A stretch of 64,000 nt of DNA, taken from Microscilla marina ATCC 23134 (lineage in GTDB: Bacteria > Bacteroidota > Bacteroidia > Cytophagales > Microscillaceae). The position numbers and the translations under genes were made by a program. Location of the stretch: the NCBI RefSeq assembly GCF_000169175.1, contig NZ_AAWS01000033.1, positions 37,273 to 101,272 on the forward strand, given 5' to 3'. Below the pieces are notes generated by a model, which was not told the DNA's origin, did not search any database, and worked only from the letters and a program-made list of their open reading frames with translations. Positions 9,212 through 18,093 of the stretch are shown piece by piece. The stretch's first letter is position 1. The number at the start of each line of letters is the position of its first letter.

Positions 9212-9883
9212 ATGAAAGCTTATACGTTGGCTTTGTGTACCTGTATGGGGTGGTTTACTGCCTGTTCGCCCAAAACCAAGCCTTATAAATGTGGAGCAGT
9301 ATTGAGCCAAAAACAAATCAAGAAATCGTTTGCCCCACTGGTAAAAATACTTGGCTTAAAGCCTGGTACTACCTTCGCCGACATTGGCGCATCGGGTGGG
9401 GCTTATTCGGTGATGATTTCTACCCTTACCAAAGGCGTAACTTATTATATTCAAGACATTGACACTACTTGCCTCAATCGGCAAGAACTAGACAAGGTTT
9501 TGGCGTATTATAGCCAACAAAGCGGAGTGTCTTTGCCCAAACAAAATACTTACCACCTCACCATAGGCGGATTGCGGCAAACTAATTTGCCCACCCAAAC
9601 TTTTGATGTGATATATACCAATGCTACCTTCCATGCCTTTAGGTACAAAAAAGAAATGATAGCTGATATTTACCAAAAGCTCAAACCAGGGGGGTATTTA
9701 TTTATTCGTGATGGTTTGGCAACATCTGACTCACCTCAAAACTGTCCTGACAAAAATTGCAATGCCCCCTTTGTACAGGAAAAAGACCTGCTAACCATTG
9801 TGCAAAGTTGTCGTTTTAGGTTAATCGAAAAAAACAAAAACTTTAGTGGGTATCCTATTTTTAAGTTTCAAAAAGATGGATAA
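9212..9883 (+). CDS. SAM-dependent methyltransferase-like lipoprotein
   Basis: The start is set at the ATG at 9212; a TTG three codons upstream is not needed. The 223-residue product begins with a lipoprotein signal (MKAYTLALCTCMGWFTACSPK, modified Cys at about residue 18). A Rossmann-like class I methyltransferase fold follows: motif I is FADIGASGGAYS, the acidic end of strand 2 is YIQDIDTTC, the post-II strand is FDVIYTNATFHAF, and LKPGGYLFIRDG is the typical motif before the last strands. Such 'methyltransferase' lipoproteins recur in Bacteroidota, and their cofactor access outside the cytoplasm is unclear, so enzymatic activity is an inference. The gene converges on the metallo-hydrolase gene, with a two-way terminator between them. 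Confidence 0.7.
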   Translation: MKAYTLALCTCMGWFTACSPKTKPYKCGAVLSQKQIKKSFAPLVKILGLKPGTTFADIGASGGAYSVMISTLTKGVTYYIQDIDTTCLNRQELDKVLAYYSQQSGVSLPKQNTYHLTIGGLRQTNLPTQTFDVIYTNATFHAFRYKKEMIADIYQKLKPGGYLFIRDGLATSDSPQNCPDKNCNAPFVQEKDLLTIVQSCRFRLIEKNKNFSGYPIFKFQKDG

Positions 9884-9941
9884 GTGATCTTTCATAAATA
9901 ATTTGAGCCATTAAAGTGTATCTATTGCCCTCATTCTTCTC

Positions 9942-9983
9942 AAAAAAAAAGCTCCATAGCTTTGGCTATGCACCGTTTTTTTT
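9942..9983. terminator. Bidirectional intrinsic terminator
   Basis: A run of nine A (9942-9950), a hairpin CATAGC-tttg-GCTATG (9955-9970) and a run of eight T (9976-9983) sit between two convergent genes, as expected for a terminator serving both strands. Confidence 0.65.
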
Positions 9984-10169
9984 GAATCGTCTGAGAACAA
10001 TATATTTTCTTGAATTGGCACATCTTATTTTTTCCAGATCACTAAGTGTAGTATACAGCAAGTGGAGGGTCAGTAAAAAGTACCCAACACTCCATATCAT
10101 AATTGAGCCAACATCGGTGTATGTTGGTCGACTTGCTACGATACTATGCAAGTTTTAAAGGGATATTCC

Positions 10170-12365
10170 TTATTCGTCTATATCTTGCTGGCGTTTATTA
10201 AAAGTTTCGGTAAGTTTCCAATAAATGATAGGAATATCAATGGCGTGATCCAGCGGTAACACATATACATCGCTATCCTCCGGAAAGTATACCTTGTAGT
10301 CTTGATCAACTGGAGCAAAAAACGCCTCAGCACCAAAAAAATCTTCGCATACATAAGTTTTACTCTCCGAGTCTACCATTGCTTTACCGCTTTTTACGAT
10401 ATACAATGCCTTGTTTTGACGCAAGTCAAATTGGTCTCCTTTTTTGTAAGATTGTTTGCTCATCAATTGGGCAGTTTTGATGTATACCGGCAACGAAATA
10501 TTATCGCCAAACAACCAGGTACGCTCCAGATAATGTACCAAAGACTCTACCTCGTCTAGCTTTTGCACCATGTTGTTGCGGCGCACAAAATCTTTGTAAA
10601 GGGTGGTGGGTATTTGCACTGTCTGTACATAACAAGAGGTAATACAAGTAGCTTTGGCCGCTATTTCGCGGTCATCGATGTAGTAGCCAATAAGCGACCC
10701 TGCCGACAATGAATTACGGATACCCATCTCAAAAATAAGCTCGACAAACCCCGTGAGCAGTAAATAAATATATTCGGGCTGCTTGCCCTTGCGAAACAGG
10801 GTAGTACCTGCATTGATCGTAATAAAAGGACAGTTGACCAATATAGCAAGTTCGTAATCGGGGGTGTTAGGAAAGTAAAACTTGAGGTAATCATAAGCAA
10901 ACTTGGTCAGCACATTTTGGTTGGTAGGAGTGAGCAAGTCAACACTGCCAAAGGGTGCCACCGAACCCACCTCTTTTTGGGTATCGGTCAGGGGTTGGTC
11001 AGTATGAGCCAGCACAATCTTGTCCGACATATCGTCTATAAAGTCGTGGGCTTCACCGTGTACATGGCCGCCCCCAATGTCAACTTTTTTGAGGTTAGTA
11101 CGCGCAAAATAAGCATCTTTTATTTTCTGGTAGAGTTGGTAAGAAGCATCATTGCTTAAACGATCATCGAACATCGAATCGAGTTTTTTCAACGATGAAA
11201 TGTCCGCCAAATGCGCATAAGTACGGTAGGTGTTGTCCCAAAAAGTACGGAAATAAAATACATTGGTTTCTATAGGGTGCAGCGACAGCATCGGCTTTAC
11301 CTCCAACCCATTGATGTTGTTCCATTCGTCAAGGGCAAGGTCTTGCACATCAAAATAGTGATTAAAACTTTCTTCGGGAATAGACATCAACGCACTGAGT
11401 TTTTTGGCAACTGATGCCCTTACCAGTGGTGACGCAAAGTACTTGATGCGGTGGTCAGACTTCAAAAAAGCGGTTAAACCAGCAAAGTGATCGTCGTGGG
11501 CATGGGTATTAAAAATACCTTCTATTTCGTTGATACTAATGCCCAGTGCATTGAGGCTGGTCATGAGGTCAGGGCCTGCATCGATCAGGTAAATTTTACC
11601 CTGAAACATTACCACACTTGCCATACAAGGTCGGTTTACATCCCAGGCGTTTCCTTCTCCGGTGTGCAACACAGCAAAGTACTCGCGCTTGATGTTATGA
11701 TAGCCCAGGTAATAAGGTGCTTCGTATTCTTCGGTGGGTTTCAGGTTCAGGTTTACACTTACACTATTGTCTTGGTAGCTAAACTCGTACTTGTTAAAAC
11801 CTTTGCGCTCCACATATACGCCATTCCGAATCTCTACTTTGCCTTTATTCAGCGAAAGCTGGTCTACGAGTTGGTCGGGGGTGGTTATTTTGCCAAAAGC
11901 AAACTTAAGCTTAAAGCGCATAATTTCTTCGGCCATTTCGTCTGACATACCCGTGGCCATTATTTCGTCTTTGGTAATGAGCCCGTAATTGCCCCGGTGA
12001 ATATAGGCAAGTTGCGCCACCAACTGTTCGTCGATTCCCATCATTAGTGGCTTTAGCCCGGTATTGTTGGGGTGTTTGGGAATGTGCATGCCCTGTGAGT
12101 AAAGCATCTGCAGAATAGGAAACTCGGCAAGATTAGAGAAGCCTCCGTTTTGGAGCAGTGCATCGGACAATAAAATAGCATTGGGCCCTGTCTCAAACTC
12201 AAGGTCGTCTTTTTCTACTTTGGCAATCAGCCCTCGTTTTTTAAGATGCTTTACACTATCTGCCGGACAGCCACACAAAATGTATAGGCGGACTTCTGGA
12301 ACCTGAACCCAATAAATGCCGGTAGCTACTTTTATCTTCTCTATTTTCTTTGGTGCAATTATCAT
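10170..12365 (-). CDS. Metallo-beta-lactamase-fold hydrolase fused to cyclic-nucleotide-binding domains
   Basis: The 731-residue product has no signal peptide and is probably cytoplasmic. An N-terminal region of about 240 residues of unknown fold precedes a metallo-beta-lactamase domain. That domain contains MFQGKIYLIDAGPD and the zinc motif NTHAHDDHFAG near residue 287 (HxHxDH), and HVHGEAHD further on may supply another ligand. Around residues 505-590 is a cyclic-nucleotide-binding fold (TLFRKGKQPEYIYLLLTG, then AGSLIGYY), and a second, weaker copy sits at about 640-710 (YKKGDQFD). The canonical Glu and Arg of the phosphate cassette are not clearly present, so nucleotide binding is uncertain. 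The gene follows two adenylate cyclase genes on the same strand. Class II cAMP phosphodiesterases also use an HxHxDH fold, so a cAMP-linked hydrolase is a reasonable but unproven idea. Confidence 0.8.
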   Translation of the reverse strand: MIIAPKKIEKIKVATGIYWVQVPEVRLYILCGCPADSVKHLKKRGLIAKVEKDDLEFETGPNAILLSDALLQNGGFSNLAEFPILQMLYSQGMHIPKHPNNTGLKPLMMGIDEQLVAQLAYIHRGNYGLITKDEIMATGMSDEMAEEIMRFKLKFAFGKITTPDQLVDQLSLNKGKVEIRNGVYVERKGFNKYEFSYQDNSVSVNLNLKPTEEYEAPYYLGYHNIKREYFAVLHTGEGNAWDVNRPCMASVVMFQGKIYLIDAGPDLMTSLNALGISINEIEGIFNTHAHDDHFAGLTAFLKSDHRIKYFASPLVRASVAKKLSALMSIPEESFNHYFDVQDLALDEWNNINGLEVKPMLSLHPIETNVFYFRTFWDNTYRTYAHLADISSLKKLDSMFDDRLSNDASYQLYQKIKDAYFARTNLKKVDIGGGHVHGEAHDFIDDMSDKIVLAHTDQPLTDTQKEVGSVAPFGSVDLLTPTNQNVLTKFAYDYLKFYFPNTPDYELAILVNCPFITINAGTTLFRKGKQPEYIYLLLTGFVELIFEMGIRNSLSAGSLIGYYIDDREIAAKATCITSCYVQTVQIPTTLYKDFVRRNNMVQKLDEVESLVHYLERTWLFGDNISLPVYIKTAQLMSKQSYKKGDQFDLRQNKALYIVKSGKAMVDSESKTYVCEDFFGAEAFFAPVDQDYKVYFPEDSDVYVLPLDHAIDIPIIYWKLTETFNKRQQDIDE

Positions 12366-12502
12366 CTTTTTAAGTCTTCGTTAAGGGTCTGATTGCCAAA
12401 TATGTTTGATGAAGTGAGGTCAGCTTCTCAAATCTAAAAAAGTATGCAAGTATTTGGCTAAATTTAAATGATTATACTGTTTGGTCAAAATAAAACATAA
12501 AA

Positions 12503-14191
12503 TTATGCGTCTATCAAACCGTGTTCAGCCATTTTCTCTCTGAACAACTCATTTGGCTTGATCCCTTCATAACTTTCTGACAGTTCGGGTATGATACCTT
12601 TGACAAGGTACATATCTATTTCTCCTTTGCCTTTTGCCTGCACTCTGCCATGATACTCACACTCAAAGAAATCTTTTACCAGCTCATAAGTGACCTGAGA
12701 TACACTAATTTCGTTTACCACCCCATTGCTTTCCATTCGGCTTGCCGTGTTTACGGTGTCGCCCCATACATCATAGGCAAATTTTTTGGTACCAATCACC
12801 CCTGCTATCAAAGGCCCAGTGTTGATACCCAGGCGCAGCTCCCAAACTTGTTCACCCCTTAAGAGTTTCTCGGTACGGAAGTCGGCCATAAACTTTCTAA
12901 TGCTTAACGCTGCCAAAGTAGCATCTACAGCATTGCTTTTGTTCTCGTTAGGTATGCCGCCTACACACATGTAGGCATCACCTATAGTTTTTATTTTTTC
13001 TAGATTATATTCTTCAATAATTTGGTCAAAAGCAGCAAAACAAGTATCCAGATTTTTTACAATTTCTGCTGGATCGGTAAACGAAGCAATTTTGGTAAAT
13101 CCTTTAAAGTCGGTAAACATAACGGTGGCCATGTCATAATTGCGTACCTGTGACTTTCCGTTTATTTTGAGTTCTTCGGCTACATCACTGGGCAAAATAT
13201 TGAGCAATAGCTTGTCCGACTTGTCTTTTTCTATATTAATCTCTTCGTTGGCTAGTTTCAACTGTTCACTTTGCTCCATGATTTCTTCGCTTCGGTGCTT
13301 AATTTCAGCGTTCATGCGTTCTATTTTTATATTTTGCTCTGCAAGATCATTTCGTTTTTTGCGCAGCAAAAAGAACCCATACACCATAAAAGCCGCAAAT
13401 ACCAAAATAAGCACCAAGCCAATAACGGCTGCCCATAAGCGTTGATCTGCGGCTTTTTTTTGCGAATCTCTAAAGCGCAGCATATAGTCATACTTTAGCG
13501 ATTTGCCCTTGAGCTTATCATCGTCAATACTGCTCCTTATTTCGTGCGATCTTTCATAACTATTCAAAATCTCCTGATTATCACCTCCTTTCCAGGCTTT
13601 AATATCGCCCACGGTTTCATACATATCCGAAAACTTGACCAACCAGGGGTCACTCAATTTGTTTTGTTGAAAAAATACCTCCAGAATTTGAATGGCTTTT
13701 TGAGCGGTTTCCAACGATTTGTCGTAATAGTCGGTATTGAGGTAATTAAAATTGTAATAAAACCTGGCAAGTTTAATAAGCACATCTGCCTGACTGATAG
13801 AGTCTTGGCGTTCTTTAAATATTTGGAGTGCTTTGGTATAGTTATCTACTGCTTTAGCATAATCGCCCCCTTTGGCATTTTCGTGTATTTGCCCCATAAA
13901 GGTGTATACCCTCGACAAAGTTTTAGGGTCGTTGAGTCTTTTGGCAATGCTAATGCCCAATTTGGCGTGATAAAGCGCCGCATTGTTATAGGCTACTACT
14001 TGCCCCGGAGTACCATCCAGTTTTACCAAAGTCAAGGCGTAGTCCATGCGTAGAATAGCCTTGGCGGTATCGTTGCGTGTGGTAAACAATGCTTGACGTA
14101 CACTGTCCAGGTGAATTTTTTGTGCATAACTGTGTTGTGCTATCAGGCACAACAACACAATAGTCAGTATCTTTCCTTGTTTCTCCCTCAT
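12503..14191 (-). CDS. Class III adenylate cyclase with periplasmic TPR sensor
   Basis: The start is the ATG at 14191, giving 562 residues; a TTG frame extends 9 codons further but would spoil the signal peptide (MREKQGKILTIVLLCLIA, then QHSYAQ). TPR-like helices fill residues 30-240, a membrane helix lies at about 250-275 (AAVIGLVLILVFAAFMVYG), then a coiled coil and a cyclase domain. Metal-binding Asp residues are in VMFTDFKGFT (about 357) and in KIKTIGDAYM (about 402). The Lys of KIKTIGD and the Asp of YDVWGD match adenylate rather than guanylate specificity (Glu/Cys in guanylate cyclases). The transition-state Asn and Arg are in VNTASRMES. It should turn a periplasmic signal into cAMP. 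It lies between a cNMP-binding cyclase gene and the MBL-cNMP fusion gene on the same strand, with gaps of about 100-140 bp. Confidence 0.92.
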   Translation of the reverse strand: MREKQGKILTIVLLCLIAQHSYAQKIHLDSVRQALFTTRNDTAKAILRMDYALTLVKLDGTPGQVVAYNNAALYHAKLGISIAKRLNDPKTLSRVYTFMGQIHENAKGGDYAKAVDNYTKALQIFKERQDSISQADVLIKLARFYYNFNYLNTDYYDKSLETAQKAIQILEVFFQQNKLSDPWLVKFSDMYETVGDIKAWKGGDNQEILNSYERSHEIRSSIDDDKLKGKSLKYDYMLRFRDSQKKAADQRLWAAVIGLVLILVFAAFMVYGFFLLRKKRNDLAEQNIKIERMNAEIKHRSEEIMEQSEQLKLANEEINIEKDKSDKLLLNILPSDVAEELKINGKSQVRNYDMATVMFTDFKGFTKIASFTDPAEIVKNLDTCFAAFDQIIEEYNLEKIKTIGDAYMCVGGIPNENKSNAVDATLAALSIRKFMADFRTEKLLRGEQVWELRLGINTGPLIAGVIGTKKFAYDVWGDTVNTASRMESNGVVNEISVSQVTYELVKDFFECEYHGRVQAKGKGEIDMYLVKGIIPELSESYEGIKPNELFREKMAEHGLIDA

Positions 14192-14294
14192 TAAGCTTCT
14201 CTTTGAGCTGTTTTGCAATCTGTTTGAATAATGTATTTTTTGGTGTAATTACCTGACAAATGCCAGGTATTAAAAATGCGCAATTCTTTTGCCA

Positions 14295-15521
14295 CTATTG
14301 GCGTTTGCCTGCCCTTATCTCTTTTACAGTTTCTATAAATTCAGCAGAAGGCTTCACGCCCTCCTGGTCACTGGCAAATTCGGGTTTGATACGATTTACA
14401 AAATACATGTCTACCTCACCTTTGCCTTTTACATTTACTTTGCCCCGGTATTCACACTCAAAATAGTCTTTGACTAGTTGGTGGGTTACCCCCGAAATAT
14501 TTACTTTGTTTACTTCTCCATTGCTTTCCATACGGCTGGCTGTATTTACTGTATCACCCCATACGTCGTAGGCAAACTTATTTTTGCCAATGACTCCTGC
14601 CACCAGCGGCCCTGTGTTGATGCCTAGCCTTAGCTCCCAGCACAAATCATTGGAGCTACGACGTGCTTCTTTGTGCTGGCGCATAAAGTTTTGCATTTCC
14701 AGGGCAGCGCACACCATTTCTAGAGAGTTACTGGTATTGGGTTGGGGTATGCCCCCGGCTGCCATATAAGCGTCGCCTATAGTTTTTATTTTTTCAAGCT
14801 CATACTTTTCCATGATCTCGTCAAAGGCAGTAAAATAATACTCAAGGTGTTTGACTACATCGGCTGCCGACATTTTTTCGGCCGCTGTGGTAAATCCTTT
14901 GATGTCAGCAAATAATACCGATACCGTGTTGTAGTTGCGTGCCTCAGAGCGTCCACTTGCTTTTAATTCTTCGGCAATATCTTCGGGCAAAATATTGAGA
15001 AGCAGTTCATCTGATTTGGCTTTTTCCTGCTTAATTTGTTCTTTTTTTCTTTGGATCAACCGGTTACTTTCGGCGAGTTTTTCTTCAAAGTAGTTTTGCC
15101 TGCGTGACCGCTTGATGAGTACTTGTAAAATGCCTCGTAAAATCTCTATTTGCCCCAGCATTACTTCATAAAATGTCCTTTGCTCCAGCTTGAGTAAACG
15201 GGTTTTTACTACCCCCGAAACCGACGCTGAGCGTGCTTCAGTGTCTAACATAGAGTATTCGCCAAAAACCTGTCCTTTGCGCAATACCGCAAACACATAA
15301 GTTTTGTCATGCACTTTTACGGCGCCATCGGCAATGATATACATAGCTTCGCCCTGATCACCTTTATGAAAAACAGCTTGTTCTGCTTTTAAAATACCTT
15401 CTTTGAGCTTAGAGGCTATATTTGCCAGGATTTTTTCGTTGGTAGTAGAAAAAATATCCACATTTTTGAGAATTTCTATGCGTTCCTCTAAACTAACTCT
15501 GGGCTTTGATACTGTATGCAT
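14295..15521 (-). CDS. Class III adenylate cyclase with N-terminal cyclic-nucleotide-binding domain
   Basis: The 408-residue cytoplasmic protein starts at an ATG at 15521. Residues about 19-135 form a cyclic-nucleotide-binding domain with a convincing phosphate cassette, GEYSMLDTEARSASV, holding the Glu and Arg that contact cAMP. A coiled coil (NRLIQRKKEQIKQEKAKSDE) leads into the cyclase domain, with VLFADIKGFT (about 202), KIKTIGDAYM (about 242) and WGDTVNTASRMES (about 320). The Lys/Asp specificity pair indicates ATP as substrate. A cyclase carrying its own cNMP sensor suggests product feedback. The catalytic domain closely parallels the one encoded by the next gene, pointing to duplication. 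Probably first gene of a three-gene unit. Confidence 0.92.
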   Translation of the reverse strand: MHTVSKPRVSLEERIEILKNVDIFSTTNEKILANIASKLKEGILKAEQAVFHKGDQGEAMYIIADGAVKVHDKTYVFAVLRKGQVFGEYSMLDTEARSASVSGVVKTRLLKLEQRTFYEVMLGQIEILRGILQVLIKRSRRQNYFEEKLAESNRLIQRKKEQIKQEKAKSDELLLNILPEDIAEELKASGRSEARNYNTVSVLFADIKGFTTAAEKMSAADVVKHLEYYFTAFDEIMEKYELEKIKTIGDAYMAAGGIPQPNTSNSLEMVCAALEMQNFMRQHKEARRSSNDLCWELRLGINTGPLVAGVIGKNKFAYDVWGDTVNTASRMESNGEVNKVNISGVTHQLVKDYFECEYRGKVNVKGKGEVDMYFVNRIKPEFASDQEGVKPSAEFIETVKEIRAGKRQ

Positions 15522-15825
15522 GATAAGTGTTTAGAATGTGAGGTAATCATGCCAATCATAAAACTTGTTCGTGAAGTTTTAGCTGCAAATGATTACTATG
15601 GTCTTTTAAAATTAAGAACATCCCAATATAATTCAAATATATTGCCTACTTGTCTTTCTCTTGAGCTTTTTCTTGTAGGTGCGCCTGGGCTGAATGATTC
15701 TGTAAATGTATGGTACAATGGTTTGCAAAGCGTCAACCATCAAACCAAATAATCCCTTTAGACTACAATCTTATCATTTATAAAAGCTTAGTCGTATATT
15801 GCACCCCAGAACCATTATTGATTAT
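15522..15825. other. Divergent promoter region between cyclase and upp
   Basis: About 300 bp without a convincing gene. A plus-strand frame at 15516-15752 has no ATG-initiated recognisable product and overlaps the cyclase start, so it is not called. Confidence 0.4.
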
Positions 15826-16470
15826 ATGTTTGTATTTACCAATACCAATTCTATCGCTAACCAGTTTATAGCCGAGCTAAGAGACATACACGTTCAACAA
15901 GACAGCTTTCGGTTTCGTACCAATATGGAGCGTTTAGGGAGCTTGTTTGCGTATGAAATTTCAAAGCAACTTTCCTACAGTCAAACCTCGGTAAAAACCC
16001 CCTTGGGTGAAGCTCCTACCCAGCTTTTGACAAAACAACCCGTACTCGCTACCATCCTGCGGGCTTCTCTCCCCCTTTATAATGGTTTTTTAAGTATATT
16101 TGATAAGTCTGAGAGTGCCTTTATAGGAGCCTACCGGGGAGCGCACAAAGCAGACAATTCTTTTGACATAGTACAAGGCTATACTGCTACTCCCAGCCTC
16201 CAGGACAGGGTGTTGATATTGATTGATCCTATGCTTGCCACGGGCAAATCTATGGTGTCTACCTATGAGCAGTTGTTGCGTTATGGCACCCCCGCCCAAC
16301 TACACATTGTGTCTATCATTGCCAGTAAACCAGGGATAGCTTATGTGCAGGAAGCTTTGCCTCAGGCTAAACTCTGGATGGGTGATGTTGACGAAGAAAT
16401 GAACCACAAGTCTTACATAGTGCCAGGGTTGGGCGATGCTGGTGACCTGGCTTTTGGCGAAAAGCTTTAA
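15826..16470 (+). CDS. upp: Uracil phosphoribosyltransferase
   Basis: The start is the ATG at 15826 (MFVFTNTNSIANQFIAELRD); a TTG at 15799 would add nine untypical residues. The 214-residue length is normal. The enzyme makes UMP from uracil and PRPP in pyrimidine salvage in the cytoplasm. Visible landmarks are the FRTNMERLGSLFAYE segment, TILRASLPLYNGF, the PRPP-binding loop LILIDPMLATGKSM, and the C-terminal uracil-binding segment YIVPGLGDAGDLAFG. The gene stands alone between the cyclase cluster and a small membrane-protein gene. Confidence 0.93.
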   Translation: MFVFTNTNSIANQFIAELRDIHVQQDSFRFRTNMERLGSLFAYEISKQLSYSQTSVKTPLGEAPTQLLTKQPVLATILRASLPLYNGFLSIFDKSESAFIGAYRGAHKADNSFDIVQGYTATPSLQDRVLILIDPMLATGKSMVSTYEQLLRYGTPAQLHIVSIIASKPGIAYVQEALPQAKLWMGDVDEEMNHKSYIVPGLGDAGDLAFGEKL

Positions 16471-16541
16471 ACAATAACAAAGGAGAGCCGTTTTTAAAGT
16501 TTATGTGTTATTTATCATAGATAATTTAATAATTAATAGGT

Positions 16542-16988
16542 ATGGAGCTTTGGCTAAAATATTTGAGCGTAATAGCGGGGAGTATGTTCAAGTTTTTGTT
16601 TGGGCCGCTGATTAGCATTGCCAACGGACTTTCGTTTTTAGAATCTTGTGTCCTTACAGTAATAGGGATGATGATCAGTGCCATTTTACTGTCATTGTTG
16701 GGTGAACAAATCAAGAAAAAAATATTCAATAGATATTTTAAACCCAAGCGTTTGTTTACCAAAAATAGACGCCGTACGGTGCGTATTTGGCGCAAATACG
16801 GGCTTGCTGGAGTGGCTTTTCTTACCCCGGTAATATTTATGCCTATAGGTGGCCCACTCATTGCCACTTATTATGGCGAAAGCTGGAAGCGTATTGTCCC
16901 TTATATGTTTGTAAGTGCGATTTTTTGGAGCCCGGTGACCACTGGCTGGGTGTATTTTCTGGGCGATATGATCCAAAGCAATGCTTAA
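16542..16988 (+). CDS. Small integral membrane protein, possible small multidrug-export family
   Basis: The 148-residue protein has membrane helices at about 3-25, 33-55, 88-110 and 122-143. Between the second and third is a basic loop (KKKIFNRYFKPKRLFTKNRRR). The segment GLAGVAFLTPVIFMPIGGPL resembles the conserved Gly/Pro helix of the COG2426 'small multidrug export' family; that assignment is from pattern only. No partner gene is adjacent. An intrinsic terminator follows at 17048-17084. Confidence 0.65.
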   Translation: MELWLKYLSVIAGSMFKFLFGPLISIANGLSFLESCVLTVIGMMISAILLSLLGEQIKKKIFNRYFKPKRLFTKNRRRTVRIWRKYGLAGVAFLTPVIFMPIGGPLIATYYGESWKRIVPYMFVSAIFWSPVTTGWVYFLGDMIQSNA

Positions 16989-17047
16989 TATCAACCAACA
17001 TCGGCTCAAAAAAAGTAAGCATTGAAATAATATATTATAAAGAAACT

Positions 17048-17084
17048 AAACCTGTCAGGATGATATGTCCAGACAGGTTTTTTT
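17048..17084 (+). terminator. Intrinsic terminator
   Basis: Stem AAACCTGTC / GACAGGTTT (17048-17056 and 17072-17080) followed by TTTT, 60 bp after the small membrane-protein gene. Confidence 0.8.
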
Positions 17085-17295
17085 GTGCACCTCATTTTTC
17101 ACCAGTGTCAATAGAAATATGCTGTGGTGTTTTGGGGCAAATAGGCATAATAAGCATAAAGTGAGCGAGTGCTATGGGGAAGTTTTGCGAACCTAACTTA
17201 CACCAATGTGTTGGCATACGAGGGTTTGCCCTTAAAAATCATATATGCTAAAATGAAATAGCAGTTTTTGACAACTTAGTTGAGAACAAACCTCC

Positions 17296-17510
17296 TACAT
17301 TTGTGTCAAACCATTTCCATGAAAAACTTTTTAAATATGGCTTTGCATAAGCCTTACTAGAAATGCCTGTATAACCCAACAAAGTTGTAAAGCTTTGAAA
17401 GAACCAGGTGCACCCGCTTGTTTATGCGAGCGGGCGCTCAAAAGAGTAACAGATAGAATGGGTTAGTTTAGTGAAGTCTTCTTTGGTATTGTCAAAGAAG
17501 ACTTTTTCTA
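17296..17510 (+). ncRNA. Candidate small RNA or leader-peptide transcript
   Basis: A TACATTTG element (17296-17303) matches the Bacteroidota -7 box, though no TTG at ideal spacing precedes it. About 25 nt downstream an ATG at 17320 opens a 13-codon frame (MKNFLNMALHKPY). A hairpin CCCGCT-(10 nt)-AGCGGG lies at 17413-17434, and a strong terminator closes the unit at 17475-17509. Since the next gene has its own TATATTTG box after the terminator, the terminator needs an upstream transcript of its own. No known RNA family is recognised. Confidence 0.4.
17475..17509 (+). terminator. Strong intrinsic terminator
   Basis: Stem AGTCTTCTTTG / CAAAGAAGACT (17475-17485 and 17493-17503), 7-nt loop, then a T run. 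It lies in a gap with no annotated gene upstream within 480 bp, and so may end a small RNA. Confidence 0.8.
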
Positions 17511-17550
17511 TTTGATACCAATTGCATTATTTCTCTCCACTCTCAAGTCC

Positions 17551-17558
17551 TATATTTG
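17551..17558 (+). promoter_or_regulatory. Candidate -7 box of the GldH-like gene
   Basis: TATATTTG lies 36 bp before the start codon at 17594 and matches the Bacteroidota TAnnTTTG consensus. No TTG at 19-20 bp is obvious, so this is a partial match. Confidence 0.45.
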
Positions 17559-17593
17559 TATAATATTCAATCAATTAAACAAATTTATACGAT

Positions 17594-18076
17594 ATGAAAA
17601 ACATCTTTTCGGTATTGACAATCTGCCTTTTGTCTTTCTGTATGTGGTCATGCAAAGCCAAGTATTATGAAAAGCATCAAGAGGTAGCAAAACGTGACAT
17701 ACTCAATTGGGAAGCCAGTGATGTGAAAAAATTTGAGGTAGAAATTGACGATGCCCAATCTAAATTTAACCTTGGGGTAGTGTTGCGTCACCACGCAAAA
17801 ATTGCACATCCGTCGGTCACTGTACAAGTCACCATTACTTCGCCATCGGGTAAGAAAACAGCTAAAAACCAAGAGATTCAATTGAAAGATAGCGCGGGTA
17901 AGCTAGTGGGAGAGGTAGCCGGTGACATTGTAGATGTTACCTCTTTTGTAGAAAAAGGGTACAGTTTTGCCGAAAAAGGAAAGTATACTTTTGATGTAGC
18001 GCTCGTGTCTAAAATGAGCCTGACTGGATTTATGAGTGTGGGTTTTGTGATAGAGAAGCCAGAGGCGGCAAAGTAG
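17594..18076 (+). CDS. GldH-like gliding-motility lipoprotein
   Basis: The 160-residue product has a lipoprotein signal (MKNIFSVLTICLLSFCMWSC, modified Cys at residue 20). The mature part follows the order of the GldH family: a Trp plus FEVEIDDAQSKFNLGV strand, then LRHHAKIAHPSVTVQV, SPSGKK, IQLKDSAGKLVGEVAGDI, YSFAEKGKYTFDVAL and a final FMSVGFVIEK strand. GldH is an outer-envelope lipoprotein needed for gliding in Flavobacterium. Identity here is by arrangement rather than strong motifs, so the symbol is not assigned. A sharp terminator follows at 18094-18134. Confidence 0.6.
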   Translation: MKNIFSVLTICLLSFCMWSCKAKYYEKHQEVAKRDILNWEASDVKKFEVEIDDAQSKFNLGVVLRHHAKIAHPSVTVQVTITSPSGKKTAKNQEIQLKDSAGKLVGEVAGDIVDVTSFVEKGYSFAEKGKYTFDVALVSKMSLTGFMSVGFVIEKPEAAK

Positions 18077-18093
18077 CATTGCTTCGAACAAAT

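Noticed and set aside
15516..15752. 78-codon plus-strand frame before upp
   Set aside because: Overlaps the divergent cyclase start and has no recognisable product.
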